A DNA stretch of 64,000 bases from Pseudomonadaceae bacterium (lineage in GTDB: Bacteria > Pseudomonadota > Gammaproteobacteria > Pseudomonadales > Azotimanducaceae), in NCBI GenBank assembly GCA_024743435.1, contig JANSWO010000002.1, forward strand, positions 364,264 through 428,263, in the 5' to 3' direction. This document shows positions 26,121 through 35,246 of this stretch, piece after piece. The number at the start of each line of letters is the position of its first letter. Within the stretch, counting starts at the first letter, position 1. Position numbers and translations under genes: made by a program. The notes under the pieces were generated by a model, which worked only from the letters and a program-made list of their open reading frames with translations, was not told where the DNA came from and ran no database searches.

Positions 26121-26983
26121 TGGCTGTTACTGCCGCAATGGTTAAAGAGCTTCGGGAGCGAACCGGGCTCGGCATGATGGATTGCAAGAAGGCCCTCACC
26201 GAGTGTGATGGTGATATGGATGCCGCGATCGACCTGCTGCGCAAAAACAGCGCAGTCAAAGCTGCAAAGAAAGCCGATCGTACGGCAGCTGAGGGCCTGC
26301 TTGCCGTTCGCGTTAGCGATGACGGTAAGACCGGCGTGCTCGCTGAGGTCAACATCGAAACGGATTTTGCCGCCAAGAACGATCAATTCATCGCCTTCGT
26401 TGCAAAAGTGGCTGATACGGCGCTCGCCAAGGCAACCAGCGACATAGATGCGCTGGGGCTGGAATCTGAGCGCGAAGCGTTAGTGCAATCGATTGGCGAA
26501 AACCTGTCCATTCGTCGTATCGCCCTCATCCAGGCGGACGCAGGCAGGGTGGTCAGCTATCTGCACACCGACCAACGCAAGGGCGCGCTCGTACAGATCG
26601 AGGGTAGCGATGATGCTGAGCTCGGGCGTGATATCGCCATGCACATTACCGCGACAAGCCCAATGGTCACCGAGCCCGCGCAGGTCTCTGAAGATGTGAT
26701 CGCGAAAGAGCGCGAAATCTTCACCGCTCAGGCAGAAGAATCAGGTAAGCCCCCGGAAATCATAGAAAAAATGATTGAAGGGCGAATCCGAAAGTTCCTT
26801 GCGGAAGTATCCCTGACGGAACAGGCTTTCGTGAAAGATCCCAACACCAAGGTTTCAGCGCTACTGAAATCTGCGGGTGCAAGCGTCGGCTCATTCCATC
26901 GCTTCGAAGTCGGTGAAGGCATTGAAGTCGCCACCACCGACTTCGCCTCTGAAGTGCAGGCTCAACTGCGCGGCGATCAGTAG
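26120..26983 (+). CDS. tsf: Translation elongation factor Ts
   Basis: 287 residues. The nucleotide exchange factor for EF-Tu. The N-terminal UBA-like module shows VKELRERTGLGMMDCKKAL, the core contains TDFAAKNDQF, the conserved TDF-type contact with EF-Tu, and the C-terminal module KMIEGRIRKFLAEVSLTEQAFVKDP is standard. The ribosome site GGAGAAAGG lies inside the last codons of rpsB and the ATG shares a base with the rpsB stop, so the two must be co-transcribed and probably coupled. pyrH follows after three bases. Confidence 0.97.
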   Translation: MAVTAAMVKELRERTGLGMMDCKKALTECDGDMDAAIDLLRKNSAVKAAKKADRTAAEGLLAVRVSDDGKTGVLAEVNIETDFAAKNDQFIAFVAKVADTALAKATSDIDALGLESEREALVQSIGENLSIRRIALIQADAGRVVSYLHTDQRKGALVQIEGSDDAELGRDIAMHITATSPMVTEPAQVSEDVIAKEREIFTAQAEESGKPPEIIEKMIEGRIRKFLAEVSLTEQAFVKDPNTKVSALLKSAGASVGSFHRFEVGEGIEVATTDFASEVQAQLRGDQ

Positions 26984-26986
26984 CAC

Positions 26987-27688
26987 GTGCGCCGGCTACT
27001 TCTGAAGCTCAGCGGCGAAGCGCTGGCAGGCGAGGGCGATTTCGGTATCGATCCGCGCGTCCTCGAACGCCTCGCCGATGAGATTCGGCCTGCGCTGGCG
27101 AAGGGCATTCAGCTCGCTATTGTGCTCGGCGGCGGCAACCTTTTCCGCGGCGCCGCCTTGCAGGCAGCGGGCATGGACAGGGTCACGGGCGATCACATGG
27201 GCATGATGGCCACGGTGATGAATGGCCTTGCGTTTCGGGATGTACTCCGCAGCCAGGGAATCGGGGCGGATGTGCTGTCCGCATTCGAGATTGCCTCCGT
27301 CGCAGAGGGCTACTCTCGCGATCGCGCCTTGCTGTCACTCGAGCAGGGCCGCGTCGTCATATGTGTCGCTGGCACTGGCAGTCCGTTCTTCACGACCGAC
27401 TCCGCCGCCTGCCTGCGTGGCATCGAGATACAGGCTGATGCGGTGTTAAAGGGTACGAAAGTGGATGGCGTCTATAGCGCCGACCCGGTGCTCGAGCCGA
27501 ATGCTGAGCGCTTCGAATCGCTTAGCTATGATGAAGTCATAGCGCGCGATCTCAAGGTGATGGACCTCACGGCAATCTGTCTGTGTCGTGATCATGATAT
27601 GCCCCTCGTCGTATTTGATATGAATGAGCCGGGTGTTTTGACCCGTCTCATAGATGGTGAGACAGTAGGTACCCGAATCAATGCGTGA
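26987..27688 (+). CDS. pyrH: UMP kinase
   Basis: 233 residues. A hexameric bacterial UMP kinase of the amino-acid kinase fold that makes UDP. Motifs: [36 protein letters not shown], the ATP region [19 protein letters not shown], and [14 protein letters not shown]. The start is GTG 26987, three bases after the tsf stop; the protein begins [13 protein letters not shown], as expected, so no ATG is missed. Its product feeds pyrG, at 45 kb, and UDP-sugars. The N-terminus is about eight residues shorter than the E. coli protein. Confidence 0.96.
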   Translation: MRRLLLKLSGEALAGEGDFGIDPRVLERLADEIRPALAKGIQLAIVLGGGNLFRGAALQAAGMDRVTGDHMGMMATVMNGLAFRDVLRSQGIGADVLSAFEIASVAEGYSRDRALLSLEQGRVVICVAGTGSPFFTTDSAACLRGIEIQADAVLKGTKVDGVYSADPVLEPNAERFESLSYDEVIARDLKVMDLTAICLCRDHDMPLVVFDMNEPGVLTRLIDGETVGTRINA

Positions 27689-27857
27689 GCCGTTGCTTGC
27701 TCAGGTATTACTCGTGTAGGTCTCGTTTAGGTACGTAAAGGCAGGGATGCTCGCAGCATGGTTTCACAACGGGGCTTTGCGACCAGAAACACGTCTTGTC
27801 TTTATTGTCTGCTCGCCGGCTTTCATGAACTAAAACAGGCTAAGAGACACCACCACA

Positions 27858-28415
27858 GTGCTTGATGAAATTTCCGATGATGCCGAAGAGCGTATGGGCA
27901 AAAGCCTGGCCTCCCTGCGTACCGCTTTCGCGAGAATTCGAACAGGGCGCGCAAACCCGTCGCTGCTTGATCCGATAGAAATCTCGTACTACGACGTTCC
28001 GACGCCGCTCAACCAGGTCAGTGCCATCACCGTCGAAGATGGCCGTACACTCGTGATCTCACCGTGGGAGAAGGGGCTGATCGGCGCAATCGAAAAAGCC
28101 ATCATGACCAGCGATATCGGTATCACGCCAAACACCTCAGGCGACGTGATCCGACTACCGATGCCTCCGCTCACGGAAGAGAATCGTCGAGACCTGGTGA
28201 AGACCGCACGCGCGGAAGCAGAGAACGCTCGGATCGCCATTCGAAACATCCGGCGTGATTCGATATCCGACGTGCGCGAACTTGCCAAGGAAAAGGTAGT
28301 TGCTGACGACGAAGCGCATCGAGCCGAAGATGCGCTTCAGAAGCTCACTGATCTGCACGTTAAACAGATCGATCAGGAGCTGGACGCCAAAGAATCGGAT
28401 CTGATGCAGATCTGA
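27858..28415 (+). CDS. frr: Ribosome recycling factor
   Basis: 185 residues, the normal length. It splits post-termination ribosomes together with EF-G. Diagnostic segments: LASLRTAFARIRTGRANPSLLDPIE (helical domain with the key Arg), YYDVPTPLNQVSAITV (beta domain), SDIGITPNTSGDVIRLPMPPLTEENRRDL and RNIRRD. The start is GTG 27858 with AGAGA upstream; an ATG in the same position is not available. It follows pyrH after 169 noncoding bases in which I see no clear regulatory element. Confidence 0.97.
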   Translation: MLDEISDDAEERMGKSLASLRTAFARIRTGRANPSLLDPIEISYYDVPTPLNQVSAITVEDGRTLVISPWEKGLIGAIEKAIMTSDIGITPNTSGDVIRLPMPPLTEENRRDLVKTARAEAENARIAIRNIRRDSISDVRELAKEKVVADDEAHRAEDALQKLTDLHVKQIDQELDAKESDLMQI

Positions 28416-28543
28416 GCCCGAAGGAACTGGCGCAATGATGAACCCCCTGGCTATCGAACGACATTCTGCAAGACGCTCCTGCGTAGGCAGCTCCAACTTT
28501 CGCCTCGAGTTGGTCACTCTCGCTGGGCGGGAGAGCCTGATGC

Positions 28544-29317
28544 GTGGTTGCTATGACTGAGACGGACAGCTCAATTGGCGTTGTGCGAGCCGGCAAGGCG
28601 AACCAGCAATCCGCTGATGCGCCGTTGCGTCATCTGGCCATCATCATGGATGGCAACCACCGTTGGGCCAAACGGCGATTGATGCCTGCGGCTGCGGGCC
28701 ATCGCGCCGGTGCCAAGAACCTGCGCCCGGTTGCTGAAGCCTGCGCGGACGCCGGCATCGAGATTCTCACGCTGTTCGCGTTCAGCACTGAGAACTGGCA
28801 ACGACCGCGTCGGGAGGTCGATTTGCTGATGGACCTGATGCGTAACCTCTTAACCGATGATATCGAGGAGCTGGGCGAGCGCGGCGTACGTCTGCGAATC
28901 ATCGGTGACCGCTCGCGCTTTGCGCCCGACCTGCAGATGCTGATGCAACGGGCCGAAGGCATTACCCGCGACAACACGCGTTTGACCCTCTGCATTGCTG
29001 TCAACTATGGCGGTCGCTGGGACATAGCGGACGCGGCGCGCCGTCTTGCCATTGAGGTTGAAGCCGGTCGCCTGACTTCTGATCAAATCGACGAAGATCG
29101 TGTCGGTCAGTACATGGCGCTGTCAGACGTGCCTGCTCCTGATATGTGCATCCGCACTGGTGGCGATCGCCGGGTGAGTAACTTTTTGCTGTGGGATTTC
29201 GCCTACACAGAGTTTTACTTCACCGACGCCTATTGGCCGGATTTCGACTCTACTGCGCTACAGGCTGCGATTGATGAGTTTGCCCAGCGCAATCGTCGCT
29301 TTGGACGCCGTTCCTAA
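28544..29317 (+). CDS. uppS: Undecaprenyl diphosphate synthase (cis-prenyltransferase)
   Basis: 257 residues. It extends farnesyl diphosphate with eight isopentenyl units to form the peptidoglycan and O-antigen lipid carrier. Motifs: AIIMDGNHRWAKRR (catalytic Asp), GHRAGAKNLRPV, LFAFSTENWQRP, CIAVNYGGRWDI, IRTGGDRRVSNFLLWDFAYTEFYF and WPDFD. GTG 28544 has GGGAGAG about nine bases upstream; ATG 28553 would leave it 18 bases away, so GTG is preferred. The next usual genes are cdsA and dxr; only cdsA is present. Its isopentenyl substrate must come from a pathway not encoded in the window. Confidence 0.96.
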   Translation: MVAMTETDSSIGVVRAGKANQQSADAPLRHLAIIMDGNHRWAKRRLMPAAAGHRAGAKNLRPVAEACADAGIEILTLFAFSTENWQRPRREVDLLMDLMRNLLTDDIEELGERGVRLRIIGDRSRFAPDLQMLMQRAEGITRDNTRLTLCIAVNYGGRWDIADAARRLAIEVEAGRLTSDQIDEDRVGQYMALSDVPAPDMCIRTGGDRRVSNFLLWDFAYTEFYFTDAYWPDFDSTALQAAIDEFAQRNRRFGRRS

Positions 29318-29332
29318 CGTCTGATTACCGCT

Positions 29333-29349
29333 CTGGGGTTTTGCCCCAG
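29333..29349 (+). other. Hairpin between uppS and cdsA
   Basis: CTGGGG and CCCCAG pair around TTTTG, 15 bases after the uppS stop. No T run follows, so it may be a weak or Rho-assisted terminator or an mRNA stabiliser before cdsA. Confidence 0.35.
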
Positions 29350-29532
29350 TGCCGGTTATTGTGCGGTTAACAAGTCGTGCGGCGCAGGCGTCACCGCAGG
29401 GCCTTGCCGAGAATGACCGACCGTGGCCTGCGACGAATCTCCAGTGAATTTGTTGCCTTGTGTAGCGAGTCTGCTTCATAACCCGTAACGATCGATCGCC
29501 AGCGACAACGAGCAACACGATTTGAGCCAGTC

Positions 29533-30345
29533 ATGCTGAAAACCCGTATTTTGACGGCCCTCGTGCTGATTCCGGCCGTGTTGTGCGCAATCTATCTGCT
29601 GCCAGAAACCGGTTATTCACTGTTCGTCGTGTTGCTCACCGGCGCCGGGGCGTGGGAGTGGTCCCGGCTAGCTGGCGCTACCTCGCTGCCGGCACGCGTG
29701 GGTTTCCTTTCGCTGCATGTCGCGACGGCGATTGCGTTGAGTTTGCATGCCGACTGGTTGCCGCTTGTGCTCTGGTTGGGTTTGTACGTCGGGGCGTTGG
29801 CCTGCCTTATCGTACTGACGTACCCGCGCTCTGCTGCTGTACTGGCGAGTCGCGCCGTTGTTTTCCTCTTCGGTCAAACACTCCTGCTATCGGGGTTCGC
29901 CGGTATGGTTGCTCTGCGAGCCGCTCCCGACGGTGCCCACTGGGTATTGTGGAGCTTGTGTATCGTCTGGGCGGCGGATATCGGAGCGTATTTTGCCGGC
30001 CGCCAGTTCGGTCGACGTAAACTCGCCCCTGCGCTCAGCCCCGGCAAAACCTGGGAAGGTGCTGTCGGTGGCCTGTTACTTGCGCTGGTGGTAGCCGCAG
30101 GCTTCATCGCGTTCTGGCAGCCGTCGGTCATCAGCCTCTCGGCCGTGGCTATGCTGGCGTTTGCCATTGCCTGTTTCTCAGTGCTGGGTGACCTGTTCGA
30201 AAGCGCCCTGAAGCGTTCATCAGGAGTTAAGGATTCCGGTGGCTTGCTACCTGGACACGGCGGTGTTCTGGACCGTATTGATTCGCTGTTTACCACTCTG
30301 CCACTGGCCGCGCTGGCCGTGGCTGCCCTGACGAGGGTGGTCTGA
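29533..30345 (+). CDS. cdsA: Phosphatidate cytidylyltransferase (CDP-diglyceride synthase)
   Basis: 270 residues with about eight hydrophobic segments. It makes CDP-diacylglycerol from phosphatidic acid and CTP at the inner membrane, downstream of PlsB. The C-terminal family signature is complete: SALKRSSGVKDSGGLLPGHG followed by GVLDRIDSL, with the preceding SPGKTWEGAVGG and VLGDLFES. It starts at ATG 29533 (MLKTRILTALVLIPAV). The usual next gene dxr is absent; a 255-base noncoding stretch leads to rseP. Confidence 0.96.
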   Translation: MLKTRILTALVLIPAVLCAIYLLPETGYSLFVVLLTGAGAWEWSRLAGATSLPARVGFLSLHVATAIALSLHADWLPLVLWLGLYVGALACLIVLTYPRSAAVLASRAVVFLFGQTLLLSGFAGMVALRAAPDGAHWVLWSLCIVWAADIGAYFAGRQFGRRKLAPALSPGKTWEGAVGGLLLALVVAAGFIAFWQPSVISLSAVAMLAFAIACFSVLGDLFESALKRSSGVKDSGGLLPGHGGVLDRIDSLFTTLPLAALAVAALTRVV

Positions 30346-30396
30346 GCGGCACCGCGCGCATAGCAGGGGCGAAGCAACGTTCAGGACAACGTGCAG

Positions 30397-30504
30397 AGAA
30401 AGGCTTCGAGCCAGGCTCAGAGCTAGGCTGATAGAAAGGCTTCATCGGATTGTTAAACCCAGGGTAACGACATGGCTTCAGCGACCGCTCTGATCGGGTA
30501 TGAT
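30397..30504 (+). promoter_or_regulatory. Repeat pair and candidate -10 upstream of rseP
   Basis: AGAAAGGCTTC occurs at 30397-30407 and again at 30433-30443. A good -10, TATGAT (30499-30504), followed by the GC-rich discriminator GCGGCGCGC, lies 95 bases before rseP; its -35 is weak. This stretch sits exactly where dxr is found in relatives and contains no recognisable remnant of it. Confidence 0.4.
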
Positions 30505-30599
30505 GCGGCGCGCTCTGGGGAGGTCTTCGCCGGCCTTGTAGCCAACGCCAATGCGTGCAGCTTGCGCGCTGTGACAACGTGGATACTGGTCTAGCGACA

Positions 30600-31925
30600 A
30601 TGCAAATACTCTTCTATCTACTGTCGTTCCTTGCCGCCCTCGGCATACTCGTGGCCATTCACGAGCTTGGTCACTACCTCATAGCGCGTCTGTCGGGCGT
30701 GCACATTACGCGTTTTGCGATAGGTTTCGGCCGCCCCCTGTTCACCATGACTGACAAACGCGGCACCGAATTTTCACTCGCTGCGATACCACTGGGTGGC
30801 TACGTTCGCATGCTCGACGAGCGTGAAGGGCCAGTGCCGCAAGCGCTGGCAGAGCGCAGTTTCAACCGATTAAGCGTCTGGTGGCGCATGGCGATCGCGT
30901 TTGGTGGCCCGATCGCTAACTTCCTGCTCGCGATATTTGCGTACTGGCTGGTGTTCGTTGCAGGCACGCTCGAATACGTACCGGTGATTGACGAGCTGGA
31001 GGAGGGCTCGCCCGCAGCCGTCGCGGGGCTGGAGCCGGGGCGGCAGATTGTCGCGGTGGACGGCACCAGCACCCAAACCTGGCAGCAGATCAACCTCGCC
31101 ATGGCAGCGCGCCTGGGTGAGAGTGGCGAGATCACGTTGACGACCGAAGCGGTTGCCGGCGGAACGGCGACCTCTACCAGCATTCCGATCAGTGATTGGC
31201 TCCGGGGCGCAGATGAACCCGACTTCTTTGCGGAGCTCGGCATTAAGCCGGCCGTCAATGTGCCCGTATTGGGAGAGGTGATATCGGGTGGGGCGGCAGA
31301 GCGAGCCGGCTTGCGCTACGGCGATCGAATTGTGAGTGCAGGTGATGAAGCCATCGACAGCTGGTCGGGTTGGGTCAGCTTAGTTCAAGATGCCGCCGGC
31401 CAGAATTTGCCACTAACCATCGAGCGCAATGGTCAGCTGCTCGACATAATCGTGCGACCCGACGCTGTCGATCGAGACGGGCTTGAAGTAGGGCAGGTAG
31501 GTGTTGCGCCGCTCCTTCAGCGCGTTCAGTATCCGGCGCTTGCCGCGTTCGGGCCTGCGCTCAAGCAAACTGGCGAGACGACAATGCTCACGCTCGGTGT
31601 GCTCGGCAAAATGGTTACCGGGCAAGTATCCATGAGCAACTTAAGCGGCCCGATAACGATTGCCACGGTGGCAGGCAGGTCTGCCGAGATTGGCTGGCAC
31701 AGATTTGTCTACGTGCTGGCGCTTCTATCCGTGTCACTGGGCGTTTTGAATTTGCTGCCGATCCCCATTCTCGATGGTGGTCACATACTGTTTTGTCTCG
31801 CCGAGATCGCCAAAGGCGGCCCTGTTTCCGAGCGCACTCAAGCGCTGGGCATGCAGGTTGGCCTGTTTTTGGTCGGCGGTCTCATGGTGCTTGCGCTCTA
31901 TAACGATGTAGTCAGGTTGCTTTAG
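30600..31925 (+). CDS. rseP: RIP metalloprotease RseP
   Basis: 441 residues from ATG 30600 (MQILFYLLSFLAALGILVAI). A GTG-type upstream extension with no membrane character is rejected. The zinc site is HELGHYLIARL in the first membrane helix. Two periplasmic PDZ domains follow (around AAVAGLEPGRQIVAVDGTST and AERAGLRYGDRIVSAGDEAI). The last membrane helices carry SVSLGVLNLLPIPILDGGHI with the third zinc ligand Asp. RseP cleaves the anti-sigma factor RseA within the membrane and clears signal peptides. It is followed after three bases by bamA, a typical sigma-E-linked pair. Confidence 0.96.
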   Translation: MQILFYLLSFLAALGILVAIHELGHYLIARLSGVHITRFAIGFGRPLFTMTDKRGTEFSLAAIPLGGYVRMLDEREGPVPQALAERSFNRLSVWWRMAIAFGGPIANFLLAIFAYWLVFVAGTLEYVPVIDELEEGSPAAVAGLEPGRQIVAVDGTSTQTWQQINLAMAARLGESGEITLTTEAVAGGTATSTSIPISDWLRGADEPDFFAELGIKPAVNVPVLGEVISGGAAERAGLRYGDRIVSAGDEAIDSWSGWVSLVQDAAGQNLPLTIERNGQLLDIIVRPDAVDRDGLEVGQVGVAPLLQRVQYPALAAFGPALKQTGETTMLTLGVLGKMVTGQVSMSNLSGPITIATVAGRSAEIGWHRFVYVLALLSVSLGVLNLLPIPILDGGHILFCLAEIAKGGPVSERTQALGMQVGLFLVGGLMVLALYNDVVRLL

Positions 31926-31928
31926 TCA

Positions 31929-34307
31929 ATGTCGCGTTTCTCTATTGTCTCTACGGCGCGCTCGCTGCGCGTTGCACTTCGCTCCGTTTTCGCCGCGGCG
32001 CTCGTCGCCGCCGTTATCGTACCCACTGCTTCAGCCGAGAGCTTCATCGTTGGTGACATTCGCCTGCAGGGTTTGCAGCGCGTCTCCGCAGGTACAGTGT
32101 TTAACCTGCTACCAGTCAGCGTTGGAGATGAGGCGGATGATCTGGCAACACGGCGGCTGGTCAGGGCGTTGTTTCAGTCAGGCTACTTCAATGACATCAA
32201 GTTGCTCCGAGAAGGCAATGTTCTGATTGTCTCCGTAACGGAACGGCCGGCTATCGAATCCATCGAGATTGATGGCAACAAGGCAATCCCAACCGAGGCA
32301 TTGCTCGATGGCTTGTCACAGCAAGGCCTGCGTGAGGGTGAGATATTCAAGCAGGCAACGCTTGAGCGGGTGGGCTTGGAACTGGAACGTCAATACGTGG
32401 CTCAAGGCCGCTACGGCGCCACCATCGATACCGAAATCAATGAGCTGCCGCGAAATCGCGTCGATATCGCGATCAACATCAGCGAAGGCAAAAGTTCCGG
32501 CATCCGGCATATCAACATTGTCGGTGCGCAGGAGTTTGATCAGGCGGAACTGCTCGACCAGCTTGAGTTGCAGCACCCAAGTTTCTTTTCTTTCTATCGC
32601 AACGACGACAAGTACGCGCGCGAGAAGCTGGCCGGTGACTTGGAAAAGCTCGAAAGCTACTACCGTGATCGCGGTTATGTTGAGTTCAACGTCTCAGCCA
32701 CCCAGGTGAGCATCACGCCCGATCGACGTCAGGTATACATTTCGCTGCAGGTCGAAGAGGGCGACATCTACACAATCGAAGACGTGTCGCTGATCGGCGA
32801 ACTCAATGACATCAAGCCCGAAGCCCTGAAGAGTCTGTTCCTGGTGCAGGGTGGCCAGACCTACAACCAGGCGCTGGTCACGGCTACCGAGGAACGACTG
32901 ACGGCCGCGCTCGGTAATGCCGGCTATACATTCGCAACCGCGTCCGGGATTCCGCGAGTCGGCGAGGACGGGCAGGTGAATGTGGAATTCTTTGTCGATG
33001 CCGGTAATCGCGCCTATGTGCGCAGGATCTCCTTCAACGGCAATCAGCTCACCCAGGATGAGGTGATGCGTCGTGAGATGCGGCAGATGGAGGGCGGCTG
33101 GGCGTCAACGTCCCAGATTGACCTGTCGAAAGTGCGCCTGGAACGGCTCGGCTTTTTCTCGACCGTCGATGTCGAAACCCCCGAAGTGGCTGGTAGCGAT
33201 GATCAGATCGACGTGAACTTCACTGTCGAAGAACAACCCTCGGGAAGCATCTCAGCGACACTCGGTTTCGCTCAGAGCTTCGGTCTTGTACTGGGCGCGT
33301 CATATCAGCAGAACAATGTGCTCGGCACCGGCAACTCACTGGGTGTCGGGGTTAACTTCTCAGATTTTCAGAAGTCGGCCAACTTCAATTACTTCAACCC
33401 CTACTTCACGCTCGACGGAATCAGCCGAGGCTTCAACCTGTTCTTTCGGGAAACGGATTTCGACCAGCAGAACATCGCCCGTTTCGCAACGGATTCGTTC
33501 GGCGCGGGCCTCAACTTCGGTTTCCCAATCGGCGAGACACAGCGGCTGAACTTTGGCCTGCAAGTTGAGCAAACGAAGATCAAAGAGGGCGTTTTCCCGG
33601 CTCTGGAAATCAGTGATTTCCTGGCCAAGAACGGCGATAGCGCGCTGAACTACAAACTCAACGGCTCCTGGTCCAGCTCAACGCTCAATCGCGGTTTGTT
33701 CCCGACAGCTGGTCGTCAGCAAACGCTGTTCCTCGAACTGGCAGTGCCAGGCAGTGATCAGGAGTTTTTCAAGATCTCCTACCAGGGCCAGCAATACTTC
33801 CCGATCCGCCAGGGTTGGTCGGTTAGGTTGCGAACCGAGCTTGGCTATGCCGATTCCTATCAGGAAGGTACCCAGTTGCCATTCTACGAACACTTCTTCG
33901 CGGGTGGCTTTGGCTCGATTCGTGGTTTCGAGCAGAACACGCTGGGCCCCCGCAGTACGCGCTCGGAAAACGATTTCTTCTCTGACCCTGAAGGCGATCC
34001 TTTCGGCGGCAACCTGTTGATCGAGGCAAGCGCGGAGTTGATCTTCCCGGTGCCGTTTATTGAAGACAACCGACAGTTTCGAAGCGCCGTGTTCGTGGAT
34101 GTCGGTAACGTATTTGACACAGCTTGTCCTCGTGTCAGCACCAATTGCATCGAGTTTAGTGCTGATGAGTTCCGCTATTCCGTTGGCATGGGCGTAACGT
34201 GGCTAACCGGCCTCGGGCCGATGACGTTTGCCATCGCCAAACCGTTTAATGCCGGTGAGTTCGATGAGGAGGAAACGTTCCAGTTCGAACTTGGCACGAC
34301 TTTCTAG
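31929..34307 (+). CDS. bamA: Outer membrane protein assembly factor BamA
   Basis: 792 residues. A signal peptide ends at ASAE (about residue 36). Five POTRA domains follow, starting SFIVGDIRLQGLQRVSAG, and the 16-strand barrel carries the loop 6 motif SIRGFEQNTLG, ending in FQFELGTTF with the C-terminal Phe typical of outer-membrane proteins. It folds and inserts beta-barrel proteins. The start at 31929 is three bases after rseP. skp lies 311 bases downstream. Confidence 0.97.
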   Translation: MSRFSIVSTARSLRVALRSVFAAALVAAVIVPTASAESFIVGDIRLQGLQRVSAGTVFNLLPVSVGDEADDLATRRLVRALFQSGYFNDIKLLREGNVLIVSVTERPAIESIEIDGNKAIPTEALLDGLSQQGLREGEIFKQATLERVGLELERQYVAQGRYGATIDTEINELPRNRVDIAINISEGKSSGIRHINIVGAQEFDQAELLDQLELQHPSFFSFYRNDDKYAREKLAGDLEKLESYYRDRGYVEFNVSATQVSITPDRRQVYISLQVEEGDIYTIEDVSLIGELNDIKPEALKSLFLVQGGQTYNQALVTATEERLTAALGNAGYTFATASGIPRVGEDGQVNVEFFVDAGNRAYVRRISFNGNQLTQDEVMRREMRQMEGGWASTSQIDLSKVRLERLGFFSTVDVETPEVAGSDDQIDVNFTVEEQPSGSISATLGFAQSFGLVLGASYQQNNVLGTGNSLGVGVNFSDFQKSANFNYFNPYFTLDGISRGFNLFFRETDFDQQNIARFATDSFGAGLNFGFPIGETQRLNFGLQVEQTKIKEGVFPALEISDFLAKNGDSALNYKLNGSWSSSTLNRGLFPTAGRQQTLFLELAVPGSDQEFFKISYQGQQYFPIRQGWSVRLRTELGYADSYQEGTQLPFYEHFFAGGFGSIRGFEQNTLGPRSTRSENDFFSDPEGDPFGGNLLIEASAELIFPVPFIEDNRQFRSAVFVDVGNVFDTACPRVSTNCIEFSADEFRYSVGMGVTWLTGLGPMTFAIAKPFNAGEFDEEETFQFELGTTF

Positions 34308-34618
34308 CGGCGCAGTTGGATAAACCGTGCTCAATTGACGTTGGTGTACCTTGGCCGGTAGTTGCGTAGAATGCGCGCGCGAGCGGGCAATGCTCCCAAA
34401 CAACACGTAAAGCGCGGGTTCAGACAAAGACCCGCATCATCGTCCGACGACGCTGTAAGGCCTGGCCTCGAGTGAGCCGCCTAAACACTAGTTCAGACCT
34501 CTTCGGTCAGTAGAAGAGCGATAGCGGACACGTACTGACACGTAACTGGCGAAGACATTCGCTGACAAGCCGCAAAGCGGCGACTGATTGAATTTGATGG
34601 TCCAAGGAGTACCTTTCA
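34308..34618. other. Intergenic region bamA to skp with candidate -10
   Basis: 311 bases without a gene. It holds GTTGCGTAGAATGC at 34361-34374, with TAGAAT as a possible -10 and a long GC-alternating discriminator (GCGCGCGC), and an AAGGAG ribosome site before the skp ATG. TTGACG (34335) and TTGGTG (34341) are too far for a normal -35. No sigma-E consensus is evident. Confidence 0.45.
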
Positions 34619-35116
34619 ATGAAGAAACTGGTTTTATGCGCAGCGGCTCTCATGCTGTCCTTTTCAGCATTCGCTGAGATCAAAATTGCGGTTGTCGATA
34701 CTCAACAGGCGCTGGTCGAATCTGAAGAAGCAAAGTCGCTGCTTGAGAAGCATCGCCAGGAACTCGAGAAAGAAGAGTCCGAGGTTCGGGCCATGGCTGA
34801 TCAGCTGCGCGCTGGACAAGAGCGCCTGCAGAAAGATGCCGAGGTGATGAGCGCGGCGGATCGACGCGCGCAACAGAAGTCTCTGGAAGACCTCCAGATC
34901 GACTATCAGTTCCGGGTCAACAAGCTGCAGAAAGAGATCACTGATCGTCAGAACGAAATTCTGCAACAGTTGTTGCCGAAGGTTAATGCCGTACTCAAAG
35001 ATCTGATCGAGCTGGAAGGCTACGATGTCATTATGGAACGAAGCAGCCTGCGCTATGCGAATCCCAAGCACGACATCACTCGCCGAGTGACCGAGAAGCT
35101 CAACGATCGTAAGTAG
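34619..35116 (+). CDS. skp: Periplasmic chaperone Skp/OmpH
   Basis: 165 residues. A clear signal peptide, MKKLVLCAAALMLSFSAFAE, precedes IKIAVVDTQQALVESEEAKS, the family N-terminus. A long coiled-coil (about residues 40-120, rich in Lys/Glu/Gln) forms the tentacle, and the C-terminal VNAVLKDLIELEGYDVIMER closes the trimerisation domain. Skp holds unfolded outer-membrane proteins for BamA, encoded just upstream. AAGGAG is well spaced before the ATG. lpxD follows after 130 bases. Confidence 0.95.
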   Translation: MKKLVLCAAALMLSFSAFAEIKIAVVDTQQALVESEEAKSLLEKHRQELEKEESEVRAMADQLRAGQERLQKDAEVMSAADRRAQQKSLEDLQIDYQFRVNKLQKEITDRQNEILQQLLPKVNAVLKDLIELEGYDVIMERSSLRYANPKHDITRRVTEKLNDRK

Positions 35117-35246
35117 CGCGCACTGGAGCGAGGCGGTCATTCCGGCTGCCTCGCGTGCACCGTTTGTGCGACTGCGCTGACAAGCGAGCGACGAATCACA
35201 GACCGGGCGCTGATGTCATCAGTGCCTGTTTGCCGAGGGGTTATTC

